A DNA stretch of 41,598 nucleotides. Origin: Gammaproteobacteria bacterium (GTDB lineage Bacteria > Pseudomonadota > Gammaproteobacteria > Chromatiales > Chromatiaceae). Numbering within the stretch: position 1 is the stretch's first letter; each line of letters starts with the position of its first letter. The stretch covers positions 1-41,598 of the forward strand of contig JASBTJ010000046.1 of assembly GCA_030148485.1 (NCBI GenBank), written 5' to 3'. Of this stretch, positions 25,329 through 36,207 are shown one piece after another. The position numbers were made by a program, and so were the translations under genes. The notes beneath the pieces are model-generated. The model saw only the letters and a program-made list of their open reading frames with translations, searched no databases and was not told where the DNA came from.

Positions 25329-26234
25329 TCAGTACCGTTCACCAAGGACCCGCAACACGATCTCGCGGTGGGGGTCGTAATCGTGGTCGCTGGCCGGCGC
25401 GATCCCGGTCATGCCGGCCTGTTTGAGCGCCGCTTGTCCCTGCTCGGTGTCGCCGATACTGAGCAGCGCCGTCCGGATCCGGGCGCGCTGCGCGCTTTCA
25501 ACGGCGTCGGCGACCGCCCAAGGGTGCTGTGCTACAGGTTCGCTGACAACCAAGGGTATCAGCAGAGTGGGATCCGCTCCCTTACCCCATGGCTCACCCT
25601 TGGGAATGTCGGCAGCGAAGCCGGCCGCGAGGCTTTGGTGGAAATATACCGCCAGTAAGGCATGGCTGGGGTTGATGGTGAACTGGGAGGTGTAGTCGCT
25701 GGGCGCCAGCCCGGCGCGTTGCAGCAAGTCCAGGGCCATGATGTGGCTGACCATGGCATCCCGTCCGCCGCCGAATACGATCTTGCCTCGCTTCAAGTCG
25801 AGAACCTTGTTCGCCGGCGTGTCCCGGCGAATCCAGATGGCGGAGCGAATGGTCGCCTCGCCGCGTTCCTCATTCATGGCGATGGCGTGGTGCTGGAATT
25901 CGTGATGAGCACGGATGTAGTGGTATGCGTTGTAGTGCACCAACTGATAGCGGTTATCCCGGATGCGTTCCCACAGCGCCGGAAAGTCCGGAGGCACGTC
26001 CAGATGAACCGGCTCGCCGAGTCGTTCAGCCAGTTCCCGGGCCAACGGCATGAAGTGCTGCCGGGTTTCGAGTGCCGGATGGCGCGGGAATACCCCCAGG
26101 GTGATGCCGGTCGACGCAGCGCTTTCTCCGGCGGGCAGTACGACAGCCAGCCAAGCGGCCGCCAGCAGCAGCGGCTTCAGGCAATGGAGCCAATTGAAGC
26201 GGTGTCTGAGATACATGGCCTGACGAGTCGGCAT
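25329..26234 (-). CDS. PhnD-like periplasmic substrate-binding protein
   Basis: The protein reads as a phosphate/phosphite/phosphonate binding protein: after a hydrophobic export segment (CLKPLLLAAAWLAVVLPAGESAAS) comes GVFPRHPALET and then VHYNAYHYI and FGGGRDAMVSHIMALDLL, in the order seen in PhnD relatives. The start is uncertain: ATG at 26234 (301 residues) or at 26216; neither has a strong ribosome site, and a TTG lies at 26258. No ABC permease or ATPase follows; instead the gene is packed three bases before a membrane GGDEF-EAL gene, which points to a sensing role rather than transport. Confidence 0.8.
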   Translation of the reverse strand: MPTRQAMYLRHRFNWLHCLKPLLLAAAWLAVVLPAGESAASTGITLGVFPRHPALETRQHFMPLARELAERLGEPVHLDVPPDFPALWERIRDNRYQLVHYNAYHYIRAHHEFQHHAIAMNEERGEATIRSAIWIRRDTPANKVLDLKRGKIVFGGGRDAMVSHIMALDLLQRAGLAPSDYTSQFTINPSHALLAVYFHQSLAAGFAADIPKGEPWGKGADPTLLIPLVVSEPVAQHPWAVADAVESAQRARIRTALLSIGDTEQGQAALKQAGMTGIAPASDHDYDPHREIVLRVLGERY

Positions 26235-26265
26235 GGATGAAATGGGTTTTACCGTCAACTAGCGG

Positions 26266-26655
26266 CTAAGCGGCCCAGGTCTTGAACCGTTTTCGGCAGT
26301 ACGCCAGCAGCTGTGCGTAGTCGCGAAAGTGATGGATGAAGTGTTTCTCGGCAGGTTCGTCGTACTCGCACCAATCGTTGTCATAGTCCCGACAGACCTG
26401 GGGGCGGGCGGCGTAGATACCGCAGCCGCCGCCGGGTAGCAGGTGTTCGCAGTTGCCGCGGATGAGCAGATACCAGCCGTCCCCGTCCTTGTAGATCTCG
26501 ACGCCGGCATGGGAAATCTGCCATAGCAGGTGATCGAAGTCGGCCTTGGAGGTCGGGGTCTGCAAGGCCTCGGTGGTGTATGTGCAACAGGTGGTGCCGA
26601 TACACCGGCTGCACTTGCCTTCCACCTCGATAGCCGGCATGGCGTGATCGTTCAC
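26266..26655 (-). CDS. YkgJ-family cysteine-cluster protein
   Basis: The 129-residue protein carries the YkgJ-type Cys pattern: [10 protein letters not shown] near the start, then [23 protein letters not shown]. These cysteines are thought to bind a metal ion (Zn or Fe) in the family; the role is unknown. The GTG at 26655 shares four bases with the rhlB stop, which supports this start; an ATG at 26640 is the alternative. It is part of the run rhlB, ykgJ, PhnD-like, GGDEF-EAL. Confidence 0.85.
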   Translation of the reverse strand: MNDHAMPAIEVEGKCSRCIGTTCCTYTTEALQTPTSKADFDHLLWQISHAGVEIYKDGDGWYLLIRGNCEHLLPGGGCGIYAARPQVCRDYDNDWCEYDEPAEKHFIHHFRDYAQLLAYCRKRFKTWAA

Positions 26656-27959
26656 GCCTTGCCAGCGGGTTTGGCACCGCTGCGTCGCCGTCGTCGGGAG
26701 CGGTTTCCCTGATCGGCGTGTCCGCCGCCGGATTTCGCACGGTCCGGGCGGGGCTTGCGTTCGATTCGTACCCGGCTTTTCGGGTCGACCTTGGCAAGCA
26801 GCTCCTCTTGGACCGGTTCAATGGGGATGCGATGGCCGATGTAGGCCTCGATATCAGGCAGTGAAAACGCATGGGTCTCACAGACGAAGCTGATCGCGTC
26901 GCCCTCAGCGCCGGCCCGTGCGGTACGGCCGATACGGTGCACATAGTCCTCGCTGTCGTCAGGCAGATCGAAGTTGAATACGTGGCTGACCGCCGGGATG
27001 TGCAGGCCACGTGCCGCCACGTCGGTCGCTACCAGGACGTCGACCTCGCCATCGGTGAATTTCTTCAGCAACGACATGCGCTTGTTCTGCGGCACATCGC
27101 AGGACAGGATCGCGCTGTCGAAGCCGTTTCCCTGCAGGAACCCCCACACCAGATCGGCGGCCCGCTTGGTGTTCACAAATACGATGGAACGTGCGTCCGG
27201 CATCTGGCCGAGCAGTCCCAACAGCAGCGGGATCTTTTCCTCGTTGGCGGCCATGTAACCGACCTCGCGCACCCGGTCGGCGGTCATTTCCGCCTCGATC
27301 TTCACCTCTTCCGGGTTGTTCATGTGTTCGTAGGCCAGCTCTGTCACCCGGTAGGAAAGGGTGGCGGAGAACAGCATGCCCATGCGCTGTTGGGGCGGCG
27401 GACAGCGCCGCAGCAGGTAGCGGATATCCTTGATGAAGCCGAGGTCGAACATCCGGTCGGCTTCGTCCATGACCACTGCCTGCACGGCCCGCAGGTCGAA
27501 CACGTGTTGCTTGAAATAGTCGATCAGGCGCCCGGGCGTGCCGATCAGAATGTCCACACCCTCGCTGAGGGCCTGGCGTTGGCTTTCGTAACCGGTACCG
27601 CCGTACACCACCTCTATCTTGAGTCCGCAATGCCCTGCCAGTACCTGGGCGTCCTTGTGGATCTGGATCGCCAGTTCCCGGGTCGGCGCCAACATCAGCG
27701 CGCGCGGCTGGTTGGGCTTGCGGTCCGGCGTGGCCAGATGCTGTTCCAGGTGGTGCAAGGTGGCCAGCAGGAAGGCCGCCGTCTTGCCCGTGCCGGTTTG
27801 CGCCTGCCCGGCGACATCGTAGCCTTTCAGGGCCAGCGGCAGGGTGCCGGCCTGGATCGGCGTGCAGAATTCGAAGCCGACATCGCGTACGCCGGCCATG
27901 ATCTCGTCCGACAAGCCGAAGCTGTCAAAGCGCGTATCCGTAAGATGTTTTTGTGTCAT
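26652..27959 (-). CDS. rhlB: DEAD-box RNA helicase RhlB
   Basis: The 435-residue protein has the DEAD-box motifs in order: Q motif ([11 protein letters not shown]), [24 protein letters not shown] and the late [10 protein letters not shown]. Its N-terminus ([15 protein letters not shown]) and the basic, low-complexity tail ([12 protein letters not shown] then an Arg run) match RhlB, the helicase that works with RNase E in the RNA degradosome. It is divergent from trxA, with rho beyond, the same neighbourhood as in Escherichia coli, which supports the name. The Arg-rich tail probably binds RNA. Confidence 0.94.
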   Translation of the reverse strand: MTQKHLTDTRFDSFGLSDEIMAGVRDVGFEFCTPIQAGTLPLALKGYDVAGQAQTGTGKTAAFLLATLHHLEQHLATPDRKPNQPRALMLAPTRELAIQIHKDAQVLAGHCGLKIEVVYGGTGYESQRQALSEGVDILIGTPGRLIDYFKQHVFDLRAVQAVVMDEADRMFDLGFIKDIRYLLRRCPPPQQRMGMLFSATLSYRVTELAYEHMNNPEEVKIEAEMTADRVREVGYMAANEEKIPLLLGLLGQMPDARSIVFVNTKRAADLVWGFLQGNGFDSAILSCDVPQNKRMSLLKKFTDGEVDVLVATDVAARGLHIPAVSHVFNFDLPDDSEDYVHRIGRTARAGAEGDAISFVCETHAFSLPDIEAYIGHRIPIEPVQEELLAKVDPKSRVRIERKPRPDRAKSGGGHADQGNRSRRRRRSGAKPAGKA

Positions 27960-27996
27960 GACCGAAGAGCATACCGCAAAGGCTTGATTTGTGGAC

Positions 27997-28025
27997 TTGA
28001 AATGCCAGCCTTTATGGGCTCAAAT
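27997..28025 (+). promoter_or_regulatory. Possible trxA promoter
   Basis: TTGAAA (27997-28002) and TCAAAT (28020-28025) are 17 bases apart in the rhlB-trxA gap. The -35 box is good and the -10 box moderate. The leader would be about 125 bases. Confidence 0.45.
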
Positions 28026-28156
28026 TGGGACACCAGCGGCCGTTATCCAACTTGGCCGGTCCCCGCTGCGGGGTGCACACCCTCAGCTAGCACCAGACGC
28101 CCAGCCCGCGTGCCCGTGCTCTCCCAACTCACGAACGTATTCTGGAGACAACCTAA

Positions 28157-28483
28157 GTGAGTGATAAAATCGTTCACCTGACGGACGACAGCTTTGAGGA
28201 TGAAGTGTTGAAGTCCGGCGAGCCTGTGCTCGTGGACTACTGGGCCGAATGGTGTGGCCCCTGCAAGATGATCGCTCCGGTGCTCGACGAGATCGCCACC
28301 GAGTACGCCGGCAAGCTGAAGGTTGGCAAGCTGAACATCGATGACAACCCCGGCACCCCGCCCCGTTACGGTATCCGTGGTATTCCCACGCTGATGCTGT
28401 TCAAGGACGGCGAAGTGGAAGCCACCAAGGTGGGCGCTGTGTCCAAGTCGCAGCTGACCGCCTTCATCGACAGCAATCTTTGA
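28157..28483 (+). CDS. trxA: Thioredoxin 1
   Basis: The 108-residue protein has the classic WCGPC active site (Cys33, Cys36) and the cis-proline motif [10 protein letters not shown], with no signal peptide. It reduces disulfides of cytoplasmic proteins such as ribonucleotide reductase and PAPS reductase, and could supply electrons to CcdA-like proteins. The start is GTG with GGAG upstream. It lies between rhlB and rho, as in many gammaproteobacteria. Confidence 0.97.
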   Translation: MSDKIVHLTDDSFEDEVLKSGEPVLVDYWAEWCGPCKMIAPVLDEIATEYAGKLKVGKLNIDDNPGTPPRYGIRGIPTLMLFKDGEVEATKVGAVSKSQLTAFIDSNL

Positions 28484-28488
28484 TGACG

Positions 28489-28508
28489 CGGGCCCGTTGG
28501 GCCCGTTT
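28489..28508 (+). terminator. Hairpin after trxA, weak terminator
   Basis: A seven-base GC stem CGGGCCC-GTT-GGGCCCG is followed by only three T. It may give partial termination between trxA and rho. Confidence 0.5.
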
Positions 28509-28518
28509 GACGTTATGA

Positions 28519-28620
28519 CGACCCGTGACGGGTCGGCGCAAGAGCCCCGACGTCCGGGGGCTCGGGTACGCAAGGGGCGTACCGGCCTGTACGGTACATC
28601 CCCTGGCGCCGCCATTTTCC
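28519..28620 (+). promoter_or_regulatory. Hairpin-rich leader upstream of rho
   Basis: Four stems follow each other: CGACCCG/CGGGTCG (28519-28535), GAGCCCC/GGGGCTC (28542-28563), GGTACGC/GCGTACC (28565-28583) and CCGCC/GGCGG near 28610-28625. The rho gene in enterobacteria is autoregulated by termination in its long leader; this series of stems may serve similar control, but no rut site is proven. Confidence 0.4.
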
Positions 28621-28736
28621 GGCGGAATGTTGGTAACCCAAGCCGTGCGCGCTACAGCCTCGAACCATAGGCCGATCCGGCCTGCTGTTCGCGCACCCCC
28701 TAATCCCCATCCAAACGCGCTTTCCGCACGACAAAC

Positions 28737-30002
<1,266 letters not shown>

Positions 30003-30135
30003 TGTCGTAGAGACCGGGCAAGCAACGCACAGGCCTCGTTGTCCGGGCGCGCCCGGCGGTCGCTCGGTCTTTCGAGGCGAGACATGCGACCAGCTTCGCC
30101 CCCTTTGTGCCTTGGTGTTTGCAGCCCCGCGTTGA

Positions 30136-30855
<720 letters not shown>

Positions 30856-31019
30856 GATTTGCCCCACGACATTCAACTTTTCCGCTCAACTGGTCGCTAG
30901 TATTGCAGACAGCCCTGCGCCGGGCTGCCGCCCGCAGGGCGTTGAACCAAGCTGCCAGCCGCAGCGCCTGGGTGATGGTCCGCTGAGGGAGGTCGCGCAG
31001 GGGGAGATTGGAGCAAGGA
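30856..31019. other. Short gap with one GC-rich hairpin
   Basis: The 164 bases between the nucleotidyltransferase and exonuclease genes hold an eight-base stem GCCCTGCG/CGCAGGGC (30912-30940). There is no T-run. It may be a weak terminator or part of the next leader. Confidence 0.3.
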
Positions 31020-31541
31020 ATGACTGACGTAAGAGTACGCACCCGCCATGGCCTGATTCCCACGGTATTGGATGTCGAAGCATCGGGCTTTGGTCAGGGG
31101 AGTTATCCGCTGGAGATCGGGCTGGTGTTGCCGGATGGCACGCCGCACTGCTTCCTGATCATGCCCGCCCGGGGCTGGAAGGCCTGGGACCGGGAAGCGG
31201 AGAAGGTGCACGGTATCAGTCGGGAGGTGGTGGAAACCCACGGTCGCCCGGTGGAGGAGGTGGCCTGGCGTCTCAACGGCCTGCTGTACGGGCAAACGGT
31301 GTACTCGGATGCCTGGTCCTTCGATATGTCCTGGGTGGGCAAGCTGTTCGACAAGGTCGGCATGCCGCAGACCTTCGAAGTCGCCGCTTTGTCCGAGCTG
31401 CTGAGCGAGGCGCAACAGCGGGTTTGGGACGACACGCGGCGGCGCGTGGAACATGAGCTGGATTTGCGCCGCCATCGCGCCAGCGGCGATGCCCGCATTC
31501 TGCAGGAAACCTACCGTCGCACCCTGGGCGTCGCCGCCTGA
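31020..31541 (+). CDS. DnaQ-like 3'-5' exonuclease (DEDDh type)
   Basis: The ATG at 31020 follows GGAG and gives 173 residues. The DEDDh residues are visible: LDVEASG (Asp and Glu), YSDAWSFDM (Asp) and HRASGDA near the end (His and the last Asp). This is the fold of the DnaQ proofreading subunit and of small stand-alone exonucleases. The protein has no other domain, so it is a stand-alone nuclease of unknown substrate. It converges on the DUF218 gene, 11 bases apart. Confidence 0.82.
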   Translation: MTDVRVRTRHGLIPTVLDVEASGFGQGSYPLEIGLVLPDGTPHCFLIMPARGWKAWDREAEKVHGISREVVETHGRPVEEVAWRLNGLLYGQTVYSDAWSFDMSWVGKLFDKVGMPQTFEVAALSELLSEAQQRVWDDTRRRVEHELDLRRHRASGDARILQETYRRTLGVAA

Positions 31542-31552
31542 GTGTGAGTGGG

Positions 31553-32326
31553 TCAGCTGGCCGGCGGCCCGTAGCGGTACCAGACCAGTCCCAGGTATTC
31601 GTGCAACAGGTTGCGATTGCGCCACAGCGATTTTGCATTCGGTAGCCAATCGGCGGCTTGCCCGGGCAGGTCACCGGCGGTGGCGATGAAGCCGGTGCCG
31701 GCGGGTATCACGCGTAAGCCGGCGGTCTCGGCACTGTAGCGCGCGCGCTTCATGTGCCAGGCATGGGTCACCAGAATCACATGGTCGATGCCACGTTCAG
31801 CGAGCAGGCGAGCGCTGTCGAAGGCGTTCTCCCGGGTGTTGCGGCTGTCCGTTTCCACCAGCCAGGGCGTGATGCCGTAGACGTCCTGAAGCTCCCGGGC
31901 CGCCAGGGTCGCCAGCGCGTCCTGACCCGGGCGTTCCACCGCGCCGCCGGATAGCACGATCGGAAGTCCGGTGGCGCGATGCAGACGCACCGCGTGATGC
32001 AGCCGTTGCAGTGACAGCGCCGACAGTCCATCCGCACCGCCCAGTTCCGGGGCACGATGGTTGCGGCCGGCCAGGAACACCAGGATCGCCCCGGCATCGC
32101 CGCCTTGGATGCTGGCCGGTTCAGCCGTGCTGTCGCTCTCAAGGGGCGCGGCCAACCAGGTGCTGGTCTGGGGAATGGATAGCAGGTAGAGCGCCAGGGC
32201 GGCGACCAGGACCAGCGTCGGCCCCAGCGACCGGCGCCAGAACAGCAGGCCCAGTGCCAACAGGATCAACAGTATGCCGGGCGGCAGCAACCAGTCTTTG
32301 ATCAGCATGACCAGATCCTGGCTCAC
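31553..32326 (-). CDS. DUF218 (YdcF/ElyC/SanA-like) membrane protein
   Basis: The GTG at 32326 follows GAGG and gives 257 residues; ATG at 32308 is an alternative. Two hydrophobic segments at the N-terminus (LLPPGILLILLALGLLFW and the next, ending in LLSIP) are followed by the DUF218 domain with LVFLAGRNHRAPEL, PIVLSGGAVE, DSRNTRENA and VTHAWHMKRA. Relatives (ElyC, SanA) affect envelope integrity; the catalytic role is uncertain. It lies ten bases after lipA in the same direction, so it is probably in the same operon. Confidence 0.83.
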   Translation of the reverse strand: MSQDLVMLIKDWLLPPGILLILLALGLLFWRRSLGPTLVLVAALALYLLSIPQTSTWLAAPLESDSTAEPASIQGGDAGAILVFLAGRNHRAPELGGADGLSALSLQRLHHAVRLHRATGLPIVLSGGAVERPGQDALATLAARELQDVYGITPWLVETDSRNTRENAFDSARLLAERGIDHVILVTHAWHMKRARYSAETAGLRVIPAGTGFIATAGDLPGQAADWLPNAKSLWRNRNLLHEYLGLVWYRYGPPAS

Positions 32327-32336
32327 AGTGCTGTCC

Positions 32337-33323
32337 TCACTCGGCGTGCAGTAGCGGGTTGGCCTGCAGGTCCGCGTGGTAGGACGAGCGCACCATGGGC
32401 CCCGAGGCGACGTTGGAAAAGCCCAGAGATTCGGCAAACACGCGTAGCTGGTCGAATTCCGCCGGGGAGACAAAGCGGTCCACCGGCAGATGGTCACGGC
32501 TGGGCTGCAGGTATTGGCCCAGGGTCAGCATGTCGCAATCGTGGCTGCGCAGGTCCCGCAGCACGGTCTCGATTTCCGCATTGGTCTCGCCCAACCCCAG
32601 CATGATGCCGGACTTGGTCAGGACCTCGGGATGCTGGGCCTTGAAGGCCTTGATCAGGTTCAGGGACCAATGATAATCCGCGCCGGGACGGGACTGTTTG
32701 TAGAGCCGCGGCACGGTTTCCAGGTTGTGATTGAACACATCCGGCGGCGCGGCGGACAGCTTTTCCAGTGCTACTTCCATGCGCCCGCGGAAGTCGGGTA
32801 CCAGCACCTCGATCCGGGTGTCGGGTGCTGCATCGCGCACCGCGCTGATGCACTGGGCGAAGTGCTCGGCGCCGCCGTCGCGCAGGTCGTCACGATCCAC
32901 CGAGGTGATCACCACGTAGCTAAGCGCCATCTCGGCGATGGCCTCGGCCAATTGCCGGGGTTCGTCGGTGTCCAGTGGGTCCGGGCGGCCGTGGGCAACG
33001 TCGCAGAACGGGCAGCGGCGGGTGCAGATGTCACCCATGATCATGAAGGTCGCGGTGCCGTGGCTGAAGCATTCCCCCAGGTTCGGACACTGTGCCTCTT
33101 CGCATACCGAGGCCAGCTTACGCTCGCGCAGGATGCGCTTGATCCTTGTCACCCCGGGCCCGCTAGGCACCTTGGCGCGGATCCACTTGGGTTTGCGCGG
33201 CATCTGCTCGGTGGGCTGTACCTTGATGGGGATACGGCTGACCTTGTCGTGACCGCGCTTGTGTTTGTCGGGCGTGGCGCGGGACGGCGCGTTGTGATCC
33301 GGGCTGCTCATGTTCGGGTCCAT
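32337..33323 (-). CDS. lipA: Lipoyl synthase
   Basis: The 328-residue protein has both Fe-S motifs: the auxiliary cluster [12 protein letters not shown] and the radical-SAM CTRRCPFC, plus the closing RSSYHAD typical of LipA. It inserts two sulfur atoms into octanoyl groups already attached to lipoate-dependent enzymes. LipB at 34367-35011 makes that substrate. In this genome an unrelated PilJ-domain gene sits between lipB and lipA. Confidence 0.97.
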   Translation of the reverse strand: MDPNMSSPDHNAPSRATPDKHKRGHDKVSRIPIKVQPTEQMPRKPKWIRAKVPSGPGVTRIKRILRERKLASVCEEAQCPNLGECFSHGTATFMIMGDICTRRCPFCDVAHGRPDPLDTDEPRQLAEAIAEMALSYVVITSVDRDDLRDGGAEHFAQCISAVRDAAPDTRIEVLVPDFRGRMEVALEKLSAAPPDVFNHNLETVPRLYKQSRPGADYHWSLNLIKAFKAQHPEVLTKSGIMLGLGETNAEIETVLRDLRSHDCDMLTLGQYLQPSRDHLPVDRFVSPAEFDQLRVFAESLGFSNVASGPMVRSSYHADLQANPLLHAE

Positions 33324-33420
33324 GTGGTTGCGCCCCGCATTCTAGCAGGCTGCGACCCGGTGCAAGGCCGCGGCACCGGAAATCGTGGCCGGCGGCGCGA
33401 TTTACCCTGTTGCGGTGCGC

Positions 33421-34200
33421 TTATCCGAGGATATGGGCGTACATGGCCGTAATGGTGTTCATCTTCACCAGGATCTTGTCCATGGAGCGGACCACCAGCG
33501 ATGGCACGCGGGTGTCGTACCGCTTGCTGAAGTTACTGATGCCGAAGATCCGCCAGTCGCGCTCGACCTTGCGCAGTGCCGCCGTGGTGTCCGAGGTGTT
33601 GACGTTGGTCCGTTTCAGTGTGTCCAGCGCGTCGCTGAACTGCGTCAGCGCGCCTTGGTACTGCTTGGCCAGCAGGTCCGATCCCAGCCCCCAGGTCTCC
33701 AGCAGGTAGATCTTGGCGATACGCTGGGACAGCATTCGCTGGCGGCCGGACAGGTTCACGATCCGTCCTGCGGTGGTCCCGGAGCGTTTCTCCAGCAACA
33801 GCACCAGGGCGTGGGACTCTCTTAGCAGCACCTCGGCCAGATCGTTCAGTTCGGCCGCGGCCTCGATACGTGGCGGTGCACGCAGCTCCGTCCCCAGGTC
33901 GTGCCACAACAGGGTGATCTTGGCGATCTGGTCCCGCTCTTCACGGTTATCGGCAAAGCCTCTCAACTCGTCGAGCTGTTTTTCAAACAGATTCGCCGCG
34001 TCTTCCAGTTCACCGGCCGCGCCCGGGCGGATGTTCATGCCCACCAGGGCGTAGCTCTTGATCATCCGTTGCGTGAGCATGCGCTGACGCCCGGCCTTGT
34101 CGATGGCGTCGCCCATGGTGAGGCCGGGCGCGGCGTGGACGGAATAGGGGACGCTCAACAGCGACAGAGAGGCAATGAGAATAAGCAGAACGCGGCGCAC
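33421..34200 (-). CDS. Exported protein with two PilJ-type (NarX-like sensor) domains
   Basis: The GTG at 34200 follows TGGAG with seven bases spacing and opens directly with a signal peptide (RRVLLILIASLSLLSVPYSVHA); the ATG at 34248 has no ribosome site and pushes the signal inward. The mature protein has two copies of the PilJ sensor helix motif: AGRQRMLTQRM at 36-46 and SGRQRMLSQRIAK at 151-163. In PilJ-type chemotaxis and NarX-type nitrate sensors this motif lies in the periplasmic input domain. Here there is no membrane signalling domain, only a free periplasmic or anchored protein of 259 residues. It could bind nitrate/nitrite-like anions and present them to a partner; that is inference. 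Confidence 0.82.
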   Translation of the reverse strand: MRRVLLILIASLSLLSVPYSVHAAPGLTMGDAIDKAGRQRMLTQRMIKSYALVGMNIRPGAAGELEDAANLFEKQLDELRGFADNREERDQIAKITLLWHDLGTELRAPPRIEAAAELNDLAEVLLRESHALVLLLEKRSGTTAGRIVNLSGRQRMLSQRIAKIYLLETWGLGSDLLAKQYQGALTQFSDALDTLKRTNVNTSDTTAALRKVERDWRIFGISNFSKRYDTRVPSLVVRSMDKILVKMNTITAMYAHILG

Positions 34201-34366
34201 GGCATGACTCCAGGTATTCGGGAACAGCGTGGAATCAGCAAATAGCATGCCTGCGGTCGATTATCGGCAGGCCGACCGAGTTTCAGCCCCTATTCCCAAC
34301 GCGCTTCGCCGGTTCGGGGGAGACAAAATCGTGCACGGCCGGGGCGGCGGCATGCACCGTTTCGGT
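34201..34366. other. Gap between lipB and the PilJ-domain gene
   Basis: The 166 bases contain the upstream ATG frame at 34248 and a possible -10 sequence GATAAT on the minus strand near 34260. Nothing else stands out. Confidence 0.3.
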
Positions 34367-35011
34367 TCATCCGGTGTCCGTGTGTGCGATCACGGCCAGC
34401 TGGCGGCCGAGTCGCGTGGCGAGGTGTTCGGCCAGGGAGCCGCCCACACTGCCTGGGACCTCGCCCATGAGATCCTTCAGCTGGGTTACCGTTTGCCCGA
34501 TCAGGCCGCAGGGGTTGATGCGGGCGAAGGGCGACAGATCCATGTCGTTGTTGAGGGCCAGGCCGTGGTAACAGCGGCCGTGGCGTACCCGCAGTCCCAG
34601 CGAGGCGATCTTGGCGCCATCGACATAGACTCCGGGGGCGTCGCTGCGCGCCTCGGCGCGGATACCGTGGTCGGCCAACAGATCGATAACCGCCGCTTCC
34701 AGGGCGCTGACCAGCGCCCGCACCCCGATTCCTGCCCGCCTTAGATCGAGCAGCACATACAGCACCACCTGACCGGGCCCGTGATAGGTCACTTGGCCGC
34801 CGCGGTCGGTTTGAACCACGGGCACATTGCCCGGCGCCAGCAGATGCTCCGGCTTGCCGGCCTGACCCTGGGTGAACACCGGCGGGTGTTCGACCAGCCA
34901 CAGTTCGTCCGGGGTGGCGTCGTCGCGCGCGTCGGTGAAGGTGCGCATGGCCTGCCAGACCGTTATGTATTCCCGCGAGCCGAGGGTTCGCAGGATCAGA
35001 CGGTCGGCCAT
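34367..35011 (-). CDS. lipB: Octanoyltransferase LipB
   Basis: The 214-residue protein has the conserved [14 protein letters not shown] block, the catalytic lysine in [11 protein letters not shown] and the cysteine in NPCGLIG. LipB moves the octanoyl group from acyl carrier protein to the E2 and H proteins in the cytoplasm; LipA then adds sulfur. It follows the ybeD gene by 37 bases on the same strand, the usual order. Confidence 0.96.
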   Translation of the reverse strand: MADRLILRTLGSREYITVWQAMRTFTDARDDATPDELWLVEHPPVFTQGQAGKPEHLLAPGNVPVVQTDRGGQVTYHGPGQVVLYVLLDLRRAGIGVRALVSALEAAVIDLLADHGIRAEARSDAPGVYVDGAKIASLGLRVRHGRCYHGLALNNDMDLSPFARINPCGLIGQTVTQLKDLMGEVPGSVGGSLAEHLATRLGRQLAVIAHTDTG

Positions 35012-35048
35012 CGTGAACGCCGGTGGGCGATAGGGCGGCTGGCAGCGG

Positions 35049-35318
35049 TCACAAGCGCATCAACACCTTGTCGTGGGCGGTGAGGGTGTCATAGATGGCG
35101 TCCAGCTGTTCGCGGCTTTCGGCCCGGAAGCTGACACTGACGCTGACGTATTTGCCGTTGCTGCTCGGCCGTCTACTGACGGCGCCATCGCGAACCTTGG
35201 GCCCGTGGCGTTCGATGATCTCGATCACCACGGCGTCGAAGCCGGGTTCGTGCAGGCCCATGGCCTTGACCATGAACTCGCAGGGAAAGGTCATGCCCTC
35301 GGGCTGTTTGGCGCTCAT
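35049..35318 (-). CDS. ybeD: YbeD/DUF493 family protein
   Basis: The 89-residue protein opens [14 protein letters not shown] and ends with [14 protein letters not shown], the DUF493/YbeD pattern; it folds like small ACT-type domains and is thought to help lipoate metabolism, but its function is not settled. Its ATG overlaps the dat stop by four bases (ATGA), so the two are coupled. It has its usual place before lipB. Confidence 0.9.
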   Translation of the reverse strand: MSAKQPEGMTFPCEFMVKAMGLHEPGFDAVVIEIIERHGPKVRDGAVSRRPSSNGKYVSVSVSFRAESREQLDAIYDTLTAHDKVLMRL

Positions 35319-36202
35319 GCGTCCGTCCGTTCGCGGGCGTGCAGTCGCAGGCGGGCCTTGTAGGCGTCCAGCAACTGGTCCATGCGATGCCACAGGGCAC
35401 CGGGCTCGCCGTTGCCCACCGGCTTGCCGTTGAGCTGGGTGACGGCGCGGATTTCGCGGGTCGAGCTGGTCAGCCAGATTTCGTCGGCGTTCTCCAGGTC
35501 CACCACACTGACGGCCGCTTCGGCATAGGGGATGCCTTCCTCCTCGGCCAGTTCCAGTACCAGGTCGCGGGTGATCCCGGGCAGGATACAGTCGCCGGTC
35601 GGGGGGGTGATCAATAGCCCGTTGGTGACCATGAACAGGTTGCTCGCCGTGCCTTCCAGCGCCTGGCCGTCCCGTACCAGAATCGCGTCGTCCGCGCCTT
35701 CTGTGCGGGCATGGTGGTAGGCGAGCACGTTGCCCAGCAGCGCGGTGGTCTTGATGTCGCAGCGTTTCCAACGGATGTCGTCCAAGGTGACGGCGTTGAC
35801 GCCTTGCATGGCCTGGGCCGCATCGCGCTCGGGCAAGGCCCGGGTCGTGGCCACCACCGTCGGTGCCAGTTCTTCCGGGATCGCATGGTCGCGTTGTCCC
35901 GGTGCACCGCGGGTGATCTGGATATAGATCTGCTGGTCCTGTCCCGGCAACTGTGCGGTAAGTTCGTCCAGCACCCCGGCCCAGGCGTCGTGGGATAGCG
36001 GGTTCGTCATGTGGATGGCGTTCAGGCTGTTGTCCAGCCGGTCCAGGTGCTGGGTCAGGCGCAACGGTGTGCCGCCGTAGGCGGGGATCACCTCGTAGAC
36101 GCTGTCGCCGAACTGGAAGCCACGGTCTGTTATCGGCACGCAGGCTTGGTCGGCAGGGACGAAACTTCCGTTCAGATAGACGTTCAGGGCTTGTTCGCTC
36201 AT
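35315..36202 (-). CDS. dat: D-amino acid aminotransferase (class IV PLP enzyme)
   Basis: The ATG at 36202 (MSEQALNVYLNG) follows GGA at ten bases; two ATGs six and nine bases upstream are also in frame. The 295-residue protein has the class IV motifs: the PLP lysine in DIKTTALLGNVL, the LEGTASNLF loop, and GITRDLVLELA. Dat interconverts D-alanine and D-glutamate, both used in peptidoglycan. It sits just after dacA, whose enzyme releases D-alanine, so it could recycle that D-alanine. A branched-chain or aminodeoxychorismate-lyase relative is less likely given the context. Confidence 0.88.
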   Translation of the reverse strand: MSEQALNVYLNGSFVPADQACVPITDRGFQFGDSVYEVIPAYGGTPLRLTQHLDRLDNSLNAIHMTNPLSHDAWAGVLDELTAQLPGQDQQIYIQITRGAPGQRDHAIPEELAPTVVATTRALPERDAAQAMQGVNAVTLDDIRWKRCDIKTTALLGNVLAYHHARTEGADDAILVRDGQALEGTASNLFMVTNGLLITPPTGDCILPGITRDLVLELAEEEGIPYAEAAVSVVDLENADEIWLTSSTREIRAVTQLNGKPVGNGEPGALWHRMDQLLDAYKARLRLHARERTDA

Positions 36203-36207
36203 CGGCA

